This document shows, piece after piece, positions 18,557-27,225 of a stretch of DNA of 64,000 nucleotides; position 1 is the first letter of the stretch, and every line of letters begins with the position of its first letter. The stretch is taken from positions 17,191-81,190 of the forward strand of contig NZ_JAMBOJ010000017.1 in the NCBI RefSeq assembly GCF_023715565.1, written 5' to 3'. The position numbers and the translations under genes were made by a program. The stretch is from Cytobacillus firmus. GTDB lineage: Bacteria; Bacillota; Bacilli; Bacillales; Cytobacillaceae. The notes beneath the pieces are model-generated. The model was not told where the DNA came from. It saw nothing but the letters and a program-made list of their open reading frames with translations, and did no database searches.

Positions 18557-20359
18557 TTACAGTTTGAATTTTGCAATCATTTCATTTAATTGTTCTGCCA
18601 ATTCCGACAGAGACAGTGCATTATCTGAAATTTCCTCCATTGAATGGTTAGTCTGAGCCATTGATGCACTGGTTTGTTCGATGCCTGCAGCAGATTCCTC
18701 GGATACTGCAGCAATATTGCCAATAGACTGGTTCATATGTGAAGAGTTAATTGATACCTGCTCGAGACTGCTGGAAATATCGCTGACATTTGCAGACATT
18801 GAGTTAATTGCCTCATAAATTCTTTGGAATGTTTGTCCAGTCAGTTGTATTTGCTCAGTCCCTTTTTCAACTTGAACATAGCCTGTTTGAAGTGACACGG
18901 CTACACTGTTTGACTCTGTTTGTATACCTCCTACAATCCTGGTGATATCTGATACTGAATAGGATACCTGCTCAGCCAGCTTTCTCACCTCATCTGCCAC
19001 AACTGCAAAACCCCTTCCGTGCTCACCGGCTCTGGCAGCTTCAATTGCTGCGTTTAACGCGAGAAGATTGGTCTGGTCAGCAATTTCCTTTATAACTTTA
19101 ACCAGCCTTGAGATTTGTTTGGTCTGGTCATCAAGCCCATTAACCTTGTCCACAGACGACTTCATAATCTGATTAATTAATCCCATTTGTTCCTGGGATT
19201 TTTTCATAAGTTTGTTTCCATCCTCAGTAAGCGATAACACCTCTGTAGAAGCACTCTTGATTTCATTACCGCTGTATGCGGCTTCTTTTACTTTTTCCAG
19301 GTACTCGTCCATTAATAAAGATAAACGTGTTGCAGAGCCAGCCTGATCCTCAGCTCCTCCTGAAAGCTCCTGCATGGTTGAAGCAACCTGCTGACTGGCT
19401 GCTTTCACTTCATTTGCGGCAATATTCAATTCTCCGCTTCTTTCAGTAACATATCCGGAAACTGCATTAATTTCCTGAATCATTGTCTGCAATTTTACTT
19501 TCATGAAATTCATGGCTCTGCTAAGCTGTGCTACTTCATCATTACCCTCATATTCCACTGAACTCACATTAAGGTTTCCTTCTGCTATTTCATTTGAGAA
19601 CTGTACAATCGAAGTTAATTTTTTTGAAATAATACGTCCTATAAATACAATACTTGCGATTCCAAGGACAGCTGAAACGATGATTGAAATGCCAAGTGCT
19701 ATCAAAGTTAGGATAAGACTGGATTTTGCAGAAGATACAGCTTTTTGCTGATCCTCTTTCATCATGCTGCTAAGGGTATTCAATTTTTCAACCGTTTCAG
19801 AAATCACATTATCTGCCTGCAATTTCCCAAGCCTATATTCTCTTTCATGCTGAAGTTTCACTTTTGGCTCAATGACCTCATGGAATAAACTGGTGATTTG
19901 TTGATCATTTTCATCAATTTGCTTAAAAAGGTCTTTTGCTTTTGTATTGCTCAGATCCGGAGAAATTTCCTTCTTTAATTTATTAAATTCCTCTGTCAGC
20001 TGGTCAAATGCATTTAAATGTTTTGGATTGGAGTCAATGATAAAGTTTCCAATCGTGCTCCCTTTATGGTGGAATGTGGCCGCTGATTCAGTAATTTTAA
20101 TGGCTTTTTCTCCTGAATCCCTAACAATCTCCAGTTTTGAACTGGCCACTGTAAGCAGAATAAAAGTAAGGACAGTTGAAAAGGTGAATAGACCAATGGT
20201 CCCAAAAAGTACGACCCCATATTTCTGACCAAGCTTCAGGTTCTTCCACCAGCTTGTACCCGCCATTTTATTAAAAAACTTTCCTATACCAAGCCCTTTA
20301 GACTTGGATGAGGCTTTTTGTTCCTTCTTTCCTGATTTGAATTTCCTTACACCTTTCAA
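18557..20359 (-). CDS. Methyl-accepting chemotaxis protein
   Basis: 600-residue membrane chemoreceptor. The order is a basic N-terminus, TM1 near 48-72, a helical periplasmic-side sensor of about 140 residues, TM2 near 215-240, HAMP, and a long cytoplasmic coiled coil with the hairpin tip [20 protein letters not shown] that binds CheA/CheW. The TTG start is preceded by GGGGGAAGGA. The basic, lysine-rich first 35 residues before TM1 are longer than usual. The ligand is unknown. It is monocistronic. Confidence 0.92.
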   Translation of the reverse strand: MKGVRKFKSGKKEQKASSKSKGLGIGKFFNKMAGTSWWKNLKLGQKYGVVLFGTIGLFTFSTVLTFILLTVASSKLEIVRDSGEKAIKITESAATFHHKGSTIGNFIIDSNPKHLNAFDQLTEEFNKLKKEISPDLSNTKAKDLFKQIDENDQQITSLFHEVIEPKVKLQHEREYRLGKLQADNVISETVEKLNTLSSMMKEDQQKAVSSAKSSLILTLIALGISIIVSAVLGIASIVFIGRIISKKLTSIVQFSNEIAEGNLNVSSVEYEGNDEVAQLSRAMNFMKVKLQTMIQEINAVSGYVTERSGELNIAANEVKAASQQVASTMQELSGGAEDQAGSATRLSLLMDEYLEKVKEAAYSGNEIKSASTEVLSLTEDGNKLMKKSQEQMGLINQIMKSSVDKVNGLDDQTKQISRLVKVIKEIADQTNLLALNAAIEAARAGEHGRGFAVVADEVRKLAEQVSYSVSDITRIVGGIQTESNSVAVSLQTGYVQVEKGTEQIQLTGQTFQRIYEAINSMSANVSDISSSLEQVSINSSHMNQSIGNIAAVSEESAAGIEQTSASMAQTNHSMEEISDNALSLSELAEQLNEMIAKFKL

Positions 20360-20854
20360 ATTCCTTCCCCCTTTATGATTTAGCCGGATGCAAACAATCG
20401 AACTAGTTTGGTTCTAATTCTTTTTTACTATTCTTTCAATTCATTATAATAGAACAAAAAAGACATTTAAAGATTATTTTTCCAATTAAGTTTAATCTGG
20501 CACTTCTTTTGGATTTTCCTTCATGATTTCTTTCTTGTGGAGCATAGCTTTTTAAAGCTTGGCAGACTAAACGGACTGGTACCTTTTATCTGAAACAAAA
20601 ATGACTAACAGTTCAAAAAATTTGAAACAGGTATGTAAAAAGGTTTTTCACCCTTATAATATATAGGTTTCTTGGCTGTTATTTTTATAAAACAGATTTT
20701 GAATTATTATGTTACAGTCTTATTAGAATTTTCTTAATTTACTTTTTCTGTAAATAGAACCTCCTATTTACACGAGAAATGAAGTTTGCTTCATGTTACA
20801 GTGGGTAAAGACAGAAAGAGTATTTTTTTGGGGGTCTTTAATAGAGGAGGACAT
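20360..20854. other. Intergenic region between chemoreceptor and acyltransferase
   Basis: About 500 gene-free AT-rich bases between divergent genes. I see possible SigA-like hexamers but no convincing conserved element, RNA or repeat. Confidence 0.5.
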
Positions 20855-21895
20855 ATGAAACAACGTGACTTTTACTTCGACAATGCTAAGTTTATCCTGA
20901 TTTTCTTTGTCGTTTTCGGGCATTTACTCCGCTCTTTTATTGAAGATAATGAGACTATTTATACAGTATATAAAGTGATTTATACGTTCCATATGCCGGC
21001 GTTTATATTGGTATCCGGTTTTTTTGCAAAAGGCTTTTATAAAAAAGGCTATATAAAGAAAATTGCCAAAAAGCTAATACTGCCGTATATCATTTTCCAG
21101 GTTATTTACTCCGTTTTTTATTACTTTTTATATAATAAAGGCACCTTTGAACTTGATCCATTTAATCCGCATTGGTCATTATGGTTCCTGATCAGCATGT
21201 TCTGCTGGAATATCATGCTTTTATTCTTCGCAAAGTATAAGGCGGTGTACTCCCTGACAGCTGCTTTTATCTTAGGGCTTGCTGTCGGATATGCTGATTG
21301 GATTTCAAACTATTTAAGTTTATCAAGGACGTTTGTGTTCTTCCCTTTATTTTTATTGGGATACTATTTAAAGAAAGAGCATTTATATGCTTTATTCCAG
21401 CCAAAGTTCAGGATTAGTGCATTTGCTATTTTTGCTGTGGTCTTTATCGGCTTTTACCTATACCCTGAAGTGGATTACAAATGGCTGCTTGGATCGAAGC
21501 CCTATACTGAAATGGGAGCAGCATCCATTGGGGCAGTCTTTACGAGACTCGGCTTTTATATCCTGAGCTTAATTATGGTATTTAGCTTCTTTGCTTTTGT
21601 GCCACGTAAACAATATTTCTTTACTAATTTAGGAAAAAACACACTTTATGTTTATCTGCTCCATGGGTTCTTTGTCAGGTTATTCAGAGTAAGTGAGGTT
21701 CAGGACTTTTTCACTAAACCTGAAAACTTCCTGCTGCTTGCGGGAATATCGCTGCTGCTGACCTTGCTTCTATCAAGCAAATTGATTACTTCATTTGCAC
21801 AGCCTATCATTGAACTAAAAACTTCACAGCTAAAGAAGCTGAAAGATAGATCAAGAGCATATGCGAGATTTTATCGTAAAAAGCTTACTAGTTAG
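20855..21895 (+). CDS. Acyltransferase 3 family membrane protein
   Basis: 346-residue integral membrane O-acyltransferase (Acyl_transf_3; fucose-4-O-acetylase-like) with about 10 hydrophobic segments. RDFYFDNAKFILIFFVVFGH at the N-terminus contains the family's catalytic-type His, and FHMPAFILVSGFF follows. Such proteins acetylate extracytoplasmic sugars; the acceptor here is unknown. The start is the ATG behind GAGGAGG, and an upstream frame from 20786 has no site. A strong terminator follows. Confidence 0.85.
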   Translation: MKQRDFYFDNAKFILIFFVVFGHLLRSFIEDNETIYTVYKVIYTFHMPAFILVSGFFAKGFYKKGYIKKIAKKLILPYIIFQVIYSVFYYFLYNKGTFELDPFNPHWSLWFLISMFCWNIMLLFFAKYKAVYSLTAAFILGLAVGYADWISNYLSLSRTFVFFPLFLLGYYLKKEHLYALFQPKFRISAFAIFAVVFIGFYLYPEVDYKWLLGSKPYTEMGAASIGAVFTRLGFYILSLIMVFSFFAFVPRKQYFFTNLGKNTLYVYLLHGFFVRLFRVSEVQDFFTKPENFLLLAGISLLLTLLLSSKLITSFAQPIIELKTSQLKKLKDRSRAYARFYRKKLTS

Positions 21896-21900
21896 ATCAG

Positions 21901-21930
21901 AAACCGGCCATGTATTAATGGCCGGTTTTT
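21901..21930 (+). terminator. Terminator of the acyltransferase gene
   Basis: AAACCGGCCAT and ATGGCCGGTTT form a perfect hairpin followed by a T run, 5 bases after the stop. Confidence 0.9.
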
Positions 21931-21946
21931 ACTTTAGGCATAACCA

Positions 21947-21975
21947 TTGACCAATGCTGATGAAGGGATTATAAT
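21947..21975 (+). promoter_or_regulatory. SigA-type promoter of the tRNA-Arg locus
   Basis: TTGACC (21947-21952) and TATAAT (21970-21975) are separated by 17 bases. It points at the truncated 5' tRNA copy at 22012 and, about 190 bases on, the intact tRNA at 22164. No comparable promoter is seen nearer the intact tRNA. Confidence 0.7.
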
Positions 21976-21990
21976 AAGTAACTGTGTTAA

Positions 21991-22028
21991 CAATTTAATT
22001 ATTCTCATCATGTCTCAGTAGCTCAGCT
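21991..22028 (+). repeat. Duplicated tRNA-Arg 5' segment (truncated copy)
   Basis: 38 bases, including the leader and first 17 bases of tRNA-Arg (gtctcagtagctcagct), recur at 22143-22180 with one mismatch, 152 bases apart. This copy stops inside the D loop, so it is not a functional tRNA. Confidence 0.85.
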
Positions 22029-22163
22029 AAGCGTAAACTTCACTGAAATACATCTCTGTAGCTTTGTTTCGACGCATTTGCTCCTTGTATATGCTTTCAG
22101 AGGAAGAAACAGGATATACCAATCATATATATGTATTGCAAACAAATTAATTATTCTCATCAT

Positions 22164-22237
22164 GTCTCAGTAGCTCAGCTGGATAGAGCGACAGCCTCCT
22201 AAGCTGTAGGTCGTGAGTTCGAATCTCGCCTGGGACG
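22164..22237 (+). tRNA. tRNA-Arg (anticodon CCT)
   Basis: The 74-base cloverleaf has acceptor GTCTCAG/CTGGGAC with one G-T pair, D stem GCTC/GAGC, anticodon stem ACAGC/GCTGT around loop CTCCTAA (anticodon CCT), a short variable loop and T stem GTGAG/CTCGC around TTCGAAT. CCA is not encoded. The 3' half is the integration target of the element at 22190-35447, whose left end restores the complete gene. Confidence 0.95.
22190..22237 (+). repeat. Left attachment site (48-bp direct repeat)
   Basis: Identical to 35400-35447. It covers tRNA-Arg from the base before the anticodon stem to the discriminator base, so recombination leaves the tRNA intact. Confidence 0.93.
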
Positions 22238-22280
22238 TCCGTAGCGTAAAACGCTATGTTATCGCATTTGTTTGCCGGTC

Positions 22281-22368
22281 AATAAACCGGTGACAATACG
22301 GTGACATGGCGTTTTTTCGTTGTATATAGGACCTCGAAATAGTGAACGTAGGACAATACGGTGACACT
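22281..22368 (+). promoter_or_regulatory. Left-end integrase arm-type sites
   Basis: Two related direct sites, 22281-22307 (containing ccggtgacaatacggtgaca) and 22347-22368 (ggacaatacggtgacact), share the block acaatacggtgaca. Each has a matching counterpart at the right end of the element (35315-35381). Confidence 0.65.
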
Positions 22369-22382
22369 AACTTACGGAACAT

Positions 22383-23420
22383 ATGAAACGTAAATATATC
22401 GGAGAAAGAGGCGCTAAAGCCTCCGCTCAAGTCCTAAAGTCTAAGGTTGACCGAAATACACCGATTGAAGAGGCGCTGGAAATATTCGTAAGGGCAAAAG
22501 AGGCGGAAGGAGTGCGGCCCGGAACCATAAATAACTATCGTTCAGTTATACGTTACCTTAGCGAATGGCTGCCGGCTGATATCGTTTATGTTAACGACAT
22601 TAACGCAGATACGATCCGTAATTACATAAATTACTTACGGACGGAAAGAACGCCTTATGCGGAAGATACCCAGCGGAAACGCACATATAAAAAACTTTCT
22701 GTAAATACGATTAATATTCGCATTAGGACATTGCGGACGATGTTTCGCTTCTTATTTAACGAGGGAATTATTGCGTTTAATCCAATGGAGAATATTACGC
22801 AGGTGCGCGATGATGAACGCCAAGAGGTGCCCGGACTGACTGACGAAGAGGTCGACCGGATTCTTAATAGTTATGACGATAAGCAGTTCGCACAGTGGCG
22901 TGATAAAACGTTAATCCTGTTATTGCTCGATACTGGCCTCCGAATAGGTGAGGCGCTTTCCCTAACGACTGAGCAAATCGATTTCCGGCAGCTAACGCTC
23001 TATGTGCCGTCACAGATTGCGAAAAATAGAAAACAGCGGGAAATACCGCTAAGCCGTGAGGTTGCGAAACGGTTACGACAACTTGCGGATGAGACTGAGC
23101 AGTACTTCGGAGATGATTCGCAACTATTTATGAATGCGTTCGGAGACGATTTTACTGACGATGCTTTCAGGCGCAGGCTGAATCGATTAAAACGCAAAAT
23201 AAATATCGACCGCCTTCATCCGCACATGTTCCGGCATACTTTTGCGAGAAATTATATATTAAATGGCGGTGACTTATTTACGCTTCAGCGCATTCTCGAT
23301 CATGCGGAAATTCAAACTACTCGAAAGTATGTGCAGATGGATAGCGAACATATACGCCAGCAACACAATAAATTCTCGCCTGTACGCCGAATCATGAAGC
23401 GGAATGGAATACGACTTTAA
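22383..23420 (+). CDS. int: Tyrosine recombinase integrase
   Basis: 345-residue site-specific recombinase of the XerD/phage integrase family that inserts and excises the element at tRNA-Arg. An N-terminal arm region is followed by a SAM-like core-binding domain (about 25-140) and a catalytic domain with Arg187 (DTGLRIGEA), His281 and Arg284 (HMFRHTF), His307 (LDHAEI) and nucleophile Tyr316. The catalytic set is complete. The start ATG at 22383 has only a weak ribosome site. It lies 145 bases from attL and is followed by its own terminator. Confidence 0.93.
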   Translation: MKRKYIGERGAKASAQVLKSKVDRNTPIEEALEIFVRAKEAEGVRPGTINNYRSVIRYLSEWLPADIVYVNDINADTIRNYINYLRTERTPYAEDTQRKRTYKKLSVNTINIRIRTLRTMFRFLFNEGIIAFNPMENITQVRDDERQEVPGLTDEEVDRILNSYDDKQFAQWRDKTLILLLLDTGLRIGEALSLTTEQIDFRQLTLYVPSQIAKNRKQREIPLSREVAKRLRQLADETEQYFGDDSQLFMNAFGDDFTDDAFRRRLNRLKRKINIDRLHPHMFRHTFARNYILNGGDLFTLQRILDHAEIQTTRKYVQMDSEHIRQQHNKFSPVRRIMKRNGIRL

Positions 23421-23422
23421 TC

Positions 23423-23447
23423 TAAGCGTCCTTCGGGGCGCTTTTAT
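23423..23447 (+). terminator. Terminator of int
   Basis: AAGCGtCC and GGgCGCTT form a hairpin with a TTCG-type tetraloop and a T-rich tail, just after the stop. Confidence 0.8.
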
Positions 23448-23543
23448 TCGATTAACTCCACCGCAATAATATCCGCGTTTCTTCTATAATAATATATACT
23501 GCGTATCCCTTGCGGCTCTAAGCGCCAACCCACTTATCCACAA

Positions 23544-23592
23544 TCCAAATAAGGTCACACTTTTCGCCAATTAGTCCAAATAAGGTCACACT
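23544..23592. repeat. Pair of 18-bp direct repeats (tccaaataaggtcacact)
   Basis: The identical 18-mer occurs at 23544-23561 and 23575-23592, 31 bp apart (about three helical turns), within a 400-base gene-free stretch (23421-23832). It may be an iteron or regulator-binding pair. Nothing else is recognised in that stretch. Confidence 0.6.
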
Positions 23593-23832
23593 CGTTATCA
23601 GTCCGTTCTCTTACAAAGTAAGAAATAATCTTAGCGTCAAAGCGCCGTCAGCCCTTGGCGTTGTAAGGACGAAGCCACTTTTTAGGTGTATAGTATTTTA
23701 TACACGGATTTGCCCTGCGGTGGCTGAACGTAAAAAAGACGCCCTACTTTCTTTCTTTCTTTACAATCTTATGGTAAAAATCTATAATTGGAAATGTAAG
23801 ACAAATATATTAATAGTATTGGAGAGAGGAAA

Positions 23833-24477
23833 TTGAAAAAGTTTTTAGTAGCGTTCATGGCAGTATTGTTAATTTTACCAACACTGTTGTATGCTCCAAC
23901 TCAAGCAAGTAGTTTGGATGAGGAGAAACAGACTAGCGAGTACACATTCGAAGATGTTATGGCGTTGGAGTCTTACATATCTGTTAAGAATGGCTTGTTT
24001 AAATTTGACTCAAGTTCAGCGAAAAAAGATGGCCACGATCAAGAATTGGTTAAAATGCAAGAAGATTATTTATCTGACTTAAACAAAGAGATTGAAAATG
24101 GTAAACTAAAAGCAAAGAGTAATCTGGAAATTGTTGAGTTAGAGCCTGTGGTTGCAGAAGGATCTGGTGACTTCTCTGTAATGGCTGCCTCCTGCCCAGG
24201 GAAGAGTACTGATATAGCTCATCACTGGTGGGGTGTATCCCGTTACATGAATGACTGTGAGGCAAATAGGTTTTCTGCAGACATGGCATCTGTTGCTGCT
24301 GGTTATACAGGAGCAGGAATAGTGGCGGCCATCTGGTTTCCTGGAGTAGGTGTTGCTGGAGGTGTCATTGCTTCGTATGCTGCATTAATGTCAGCACGTG
24401 TTGCAGCTAACAATTATGGAAGTGGAGTCTATATGGGAATAACTTATGTTGGATTCTTCAACGTGGAACCTCAATAA
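23833..24477 (+). CDS. Secreted bacteriocin-like protein (hypothetical)
   Basis: 214 residues. The N-terminal signal peptide has a KK start, a hydrophobic LLILPTLLY core and an APTQAS cleavage region. A polar, acidic pro-region (about 27-118) follows. The C-terminal part starts near MAASCPGKST, contains HHWWGVSRYMNDC with two cysteines, then a Gly/Ala-rich hydrophobic hairpin (GYTGAGIVAAIWFPGVGVAGG) and ends NNYGSGVYMGITYVGFF. This resembles a pre-pro membrane-active toxin, but I do not recognise a named family. The start (TTG) follows GGAGAGGA. It precedes a two-TM small gene by 18 bases, as a toxin-immunity pair would. Base composition is AT-richer than the rest of the element. Confidence 0.75.
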   Translation: MKKFLVAFMAVLLILPTLLYAPTQASSLDEEKQTSEYTFEDVMALESYISVKNGLFKFDSSSAKKDGHDQELVKMQEDYLSDLNKEIENGKLKAKSNLEIVELEPVVAEGSGDFSVMAASCPGKSTDIAHHWWGVSRYMNDCEANRFSADMASVAAGYTGAGIVAAIWFPGVGVAGGVIASYAALMSARVAANNYGSGVYMGITYVGFFNVEPQ

Positions 24478-24495
24478 CAGAAAGGAGTTGGGATT

Positions 24496-24666
24496 TTGGA
24501 TTGGGTGATGATTAACTCAATATTAGGTTTAATACTCGTGCTTGTTCTTGGTTTTACCTTCAAGAAAATGAAAAAAGAAAATAAAAAATTCCCAAAAACA
24601 CAATTTGTGGTATCTTTGTTCGCCGGGATAGGAATATTTGTTGTTATCTTAAGCAATCTCTTATAA
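24496..24666 (+). CDS. Small two-TM protein, candidate immunity protein
   Basis: 56 residues (MDWVMINSILGLILVLVLGF to ILSNLL) with two membrane helices (about 5-21 and 38-55) and a Lys-rich loop between. A TTG start follows AAAGGAG, 18 bases after the secreted-protein gene and on the same strand. Size, topology and position match bacteriocin immunity proteins; this is inference from architecture only. Confidence 0.6.
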   Translation: MDWVMINSILGLILVLVLGFTFKKMKKENKKFPKTQFVVSLFAGIGIFVVILSNLL

Positions 24667-24731
24667 ACAAAAAAGTACACTCTATTAAAATTTAATACTA
24701 AACTATTTATTTTAAAATTACTTAACATGAC

Positions 24732-24759
24732 GGAGCGCTATTTTTTGCGCTCCTTTTTT
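24732..24759 (+). terminator. Terminator of the bacteriocin-like operon
   Basis: GGAGCGC and GCGCTCC form a perfect 7-bp stem with a T-rich loop and are followed by six T. Confidence 0.88.
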
Positions 24760-24760
24760 C

Positions 24761-24910
24761 CGCCATGTTGACGCCCATGTTTTCGCAATAGCCAAGGCCC
24801 TCGACGTGAAAGTCGAAGACCTTTTCGAAGTTACCGACCTTGATACTTCACGGCAAACATCGCCTGAAGCGTATCGTCCGGCTTGCCGTCGCGCCTATAT
24901 ACAACGCTAG
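24761..24910 (+). pseudogene. C-terminal remnant of an XRE/Cro-CI regulator
   Basis: The plus strand directly after the terminator reads VDAHVFAIAKALDVKVEDLF then EVTDL with no start or HTH before it. This is the typical last helix and tail of a small Cro/CI repressor. The frame then runs 20 more codons of unrelated sequence to a stop at 24910, overlapping a gene on the other strand. It marks a deletion junction. Confidence 0.55.
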
Positions 24911-25223
24911 GATTGAACGTATACTTTTCTACGGTACTATTAAACTTAATCCTGGCGATCACAAACTCGCCACCAAACGTCATTTTCGAAAGCCTGCGCC
25001 CGAGCGTCGCCGGATCTACGCCAATCGCGTCCGCCAGTTCCCGACGATTAAACCAGCGAATCTTCATCGGGTCCTGTTCGAAAGGATTGTCGCAAAGGGA
25101 ATTCGTCTTATAATGAACGTAAGGCAGCATGCGGTAAATCAGCCCGACCGCCCTTACGAGCAGCCGAGCCGTAGCCCGCCAGGATTGATTAAGCGAATGT
25201 AACCGAAGCGATTTCCGGTTCAA
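24831..25223 (-). CDS. Winged-helix DNA-binding protein, possibly N-terminally truncated
   Basis: Hypothetical. The frame reads LIYRMLPYVHYKTNSLCDNP, then FNRRELADAIGVDPATLGRRL, a helix-turn-helix, followed by beta-rich sequence ending in ..NPSVVYRR. Phage and plasmid replication proteins often carry this as a C-terminal domain behind a longer N-terminus. Its 5' end overlaps the preceding gene by 35 bases and no ribosome site is clear; the ATG at 25130 is an alternative. Together with the repressor remnant on the other strand it suggests a scarred region. Confidence 0.5.
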   Translation of the reverse strand: MNRKSLRLHSLNQSWRATARLLVRAVGLIYRMLPYVHYKTNSLCDNPFEQDPMKIRWFNRRELADAIGVDPATLGRRLSKMTFGGEFVIARIKFNSTVEKYTFNPSVVYRRDGKPDDTLQAMFAVKYQGR

Positions 25224-25509
25224 TCACGTACTTATCTGCGTAATGCTGTTTTAATGCCGCCGATAACGTATAGCCAGCCGGTAAGGTAATCGTTACTGCT
25301 GCTCCGCTTTGTTCAGCGTGAACCATGCTCGAGATTAAACGTTTCATAGCGTTGTCGATTTCCTCTGCAAGCGTGCCGTCGCGGTGAAGACCTGTATGCA
25401 TCGTTTGATCGTAGCCCTCGTGCTGGATAACGGAAGTAAAGCCCGTTCCTGCTGCGCGGAAGTCTGATTTTGGATAAGATGCCTTTTTGATTTGGATAGA
25501 AGTGTTCAT
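25189..25509 (-). CDS. Hypothetical element protein (106 aa)
   Basis: Soluble protein beginning MNTSIQIKKASYPKSDFRAA, not recognised. A GGGGGAAT ribosome site precedes the ATG. It is part of the leftward run of small phage-like genes. Confidence 0.6.
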   Translation of the reverse strand: MNTSIQIKKASYPKSDFRAAGTGFTSVIQHEGYDQTMHTGLHRDGTLAEEIDNAMKRLISSMVHAEQSGAAVTITLPAGYTLSAALKQHYADKYVIEPEIASVTFA

Positions 25510-25560
25510 TGATAATTCCCCCTGTTTTTGTTTTTATTAAAAAAGCGAACCTGTCACGGC

Positions 25561-25749
25561 TCACAATTTAACCATTATGTTTTTTACTCTATCGTTTACC
25601 GTTTTCCCCTTAACTCTCTCGTAAGCCTGACGCCCTAACTTGCCGAGGTCTTGGTAGCCTGGCAATCGTTTGGCACCGTTACCCATCGACGGATCGACGC
25701 CTTTGGGCTTGTTCAGCCGTTCTTGCACCTTCTTCTCGAAGTCGCTCAT
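25561..25749 (-). CDS. Small basic hypothetical protein (62 aa)
   Basis: Lys/Arg-rich soluble protein ending KGKTVNDRVKNIMVKL; function unknown. The start overlaps the stop of the upstream gene (shared base at 25749), so the two are translationally coupled. Confidence 0.6.
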   Translation of the reverse strand: MSDFEKKVQERLNKPKGVDPSMGNGAKRLPGYQDLGKLGRQAYERVKGKTVNDRVKNIMVKL

Positions 25750-26426
25750 TACTTACCGCTCCTTTGCGATACAATTAGAAGCTGATCGTAAGCAATTGCC
25801 GGATTACGATTCGCCTTTAGCTCGTTTAAAATCGCGCATTTCAGCATAGCCTCCGAGCCTGGCGCCGCTCCTTTAAGCGACTTTTCAATTTGCGGTAGCT
25901 TGTCGGCCGGTATGTTCGCCTTTATGTCATTAAGCGCAAGAGATAACGCAGCCTTTTCTTCAGTAGTAGCGCTCTTTAATCTCGCGGATAACATGTCGGC
26001 CAGGGCGTTCTTATCGCCGGCAATAGCAAACTGAGTCTTAACGGAATCAACGAATTTATTGGCGCTCTCATCGAAGTTAAAATTAAATGCTTCAGCCGCA
26101 TGCTGGCGATAAAGGACTTCAATTTCAACAGCGTAATTTTCCTTAGCAGCCTTTACGGAGTCGTCGAGATTCTTCTTTAATTCCGCAAGTTGGAATTTCC
26201 TTTCCGATTCGTTATCGTTGTAGCGTTCTGATTCCGCAATTTCTCGGCGTTTCTGCTTATATTCGGCGACAAGGCGGTCAATATTTTGCGCATAACTTTG
26301 AACAGTGGGAAAATCCACCCTGACGCCGGCTCCTTCCTCGAGTAATTTGTTTGCGTCTTTGTCGTCGTAACGGTAAATATGGCCGGCTTTATTTTCTCGG
26401 TGGTCCTTAGTTAGATAGATTTCCAT
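25749..26426 (-). CDS. Coiled-coil hypothetical protein (225 aa)
   Basis: The N-terminal 30 residues look like a small beta domain (MEIYLTKDHRENKAGHIYRY). A long charged coiled coil (about 45-110) follows and then a helical C-terminal half. There is no signal or membrane segment and no recognised family. It is coupled at both ends to its neighbours by single-base overlaps. The leading segment is reminiscent of short phage proteins; this is inference. Confidence 0.6.
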   Translation of the reverse strand: MEIYLTKDHRENKAGHIYRYDDKDANKLLEEGAGVRVDFPTVQSYAQNIDRLVAEYKQKRREIAESERYNDNESERKFQLAELKKNLDDSVKAAKENYAVEIEVLYRQHAAEAFNFNFDESANKFVDSVKTQFAIAGDKNALADMLSARLKSATTEEKAALSLALNDIKANIPADKLPQIEKSLKGAAPGSEAMLKCAILNELKANRNPAIAYDQLLIVSQRSGK

Positions 26427-26629
26427 TATACGTTTCCTCCTTTAAATGCTTCCGCTAGTGTTACAATGGCATCGTTATCGTTGCGCGCAATTCTTTCCAT
26501 AAGTTGCACGGTGTCTTTTTCTACTCCGGCAAGAACCAGGGCGTCAGTTAGTTTGATAGCGAATACCTCCGACTTTACTCTTGCCATTTCTTCCATCATT
26601 TCCATAAGTTCGTGTACTTGGTTTTTCAT
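26426..26629 (-). CDS. Small helical hypothetical protein (67 aa)
   Basis: All-helical, Met- and Glu-rich (MKNQVHELMEMMEEMARVKS). Overlaps the upstream gene by 4 bases (ATGA). Function unknown. Confidence 0.6.
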   Translation of the reverse strand: MKNQVHELMEMMEEMARVKSEVFAIKLTDALVLAGVEKDTVQLMERIARNDNDAIVTLAEAFKGGNV

Positions 26630-27225
26630 TTCATTTCCTCCTCGACATGTTCCTGCCTTGAAATTGCATCCAGCGCTAATAGATTCGCACCTTTAAGTTT
26701 CCGTTTTCCGCATATTTCGATTTGTAGGTTTTTATAATGCGAGAACCAGCTTGTTTTAGAAAGCAGAGTATAGTCTGCAATCTTAAGGAACGCCTTTTCT
26801 CCGTCGCTAAGTTGGGCGCAAACTTTATCTAAAACGAAGCGTACGGTAGCCCGCCTTGAAAACTCTTCCACTCGCAAATGATACGAGCCTATAAAGTCAA
26901 CCTCTTCACCGGCTAGGCGTTCGACTCCAATGCTTCCCTTCTGAAAATCGCGATTCTGTACTTCCTCATCCGCCCCTGCCTCCTTGAGCATTTCAAGCTT
27001 CTTCATCATCCGCTTTGACCAGCCATGGCCTCCGCTAACCTTTTTCCTTCTCAAGTTCTCGTGCTTACTTCGAAGATTTTCGAATTTCGACATTATGCTG
27101 ACCTCCTTTTTCTGAAACAGCCCAGCAATTAGCTGGCGGTCACCGTCATAAATCTCAGCAATCATTTCGAAATTTTTATCACCCAGCAACTTTTTGATCA
27201 TTCCTTGCCTGTCTGCGAACACCAT
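26626..27225 (-). CDS. Hypothetical element protein (199 aa)
   Basis: Not recognised. Two starts are supported: ATG at 27225 behind AAGGAAGGTG, and ATG at 27093 behind AAAAAGGAGG, which gives a 155-residue form starting MSKFENLRSKHENLRRKK. The stronger internal site may mean two products. The basic segment LRRKKVSGGHGWSKRMMKK suggests nucleic-acid contact. Confidence 0.6.
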   Translation of the reverse strand: MVFADRQGMIKKLLGDKNFEMIAEIYDGDRQLIAGLFQKKEVSIMSKFENLRSKHENLRRKKVSGGHGWSKRMMKKLEMLKEAGADEEVQNRDFQKGSIGVERLAGEEVDFIGSYHLRVEEFSRRATVRFVLDKVCAQLSDGEKAFLKIADYTLLSKTSWFSHYKNLQIEICGKRKLKGANLLALDAISRQEHVEEEMK

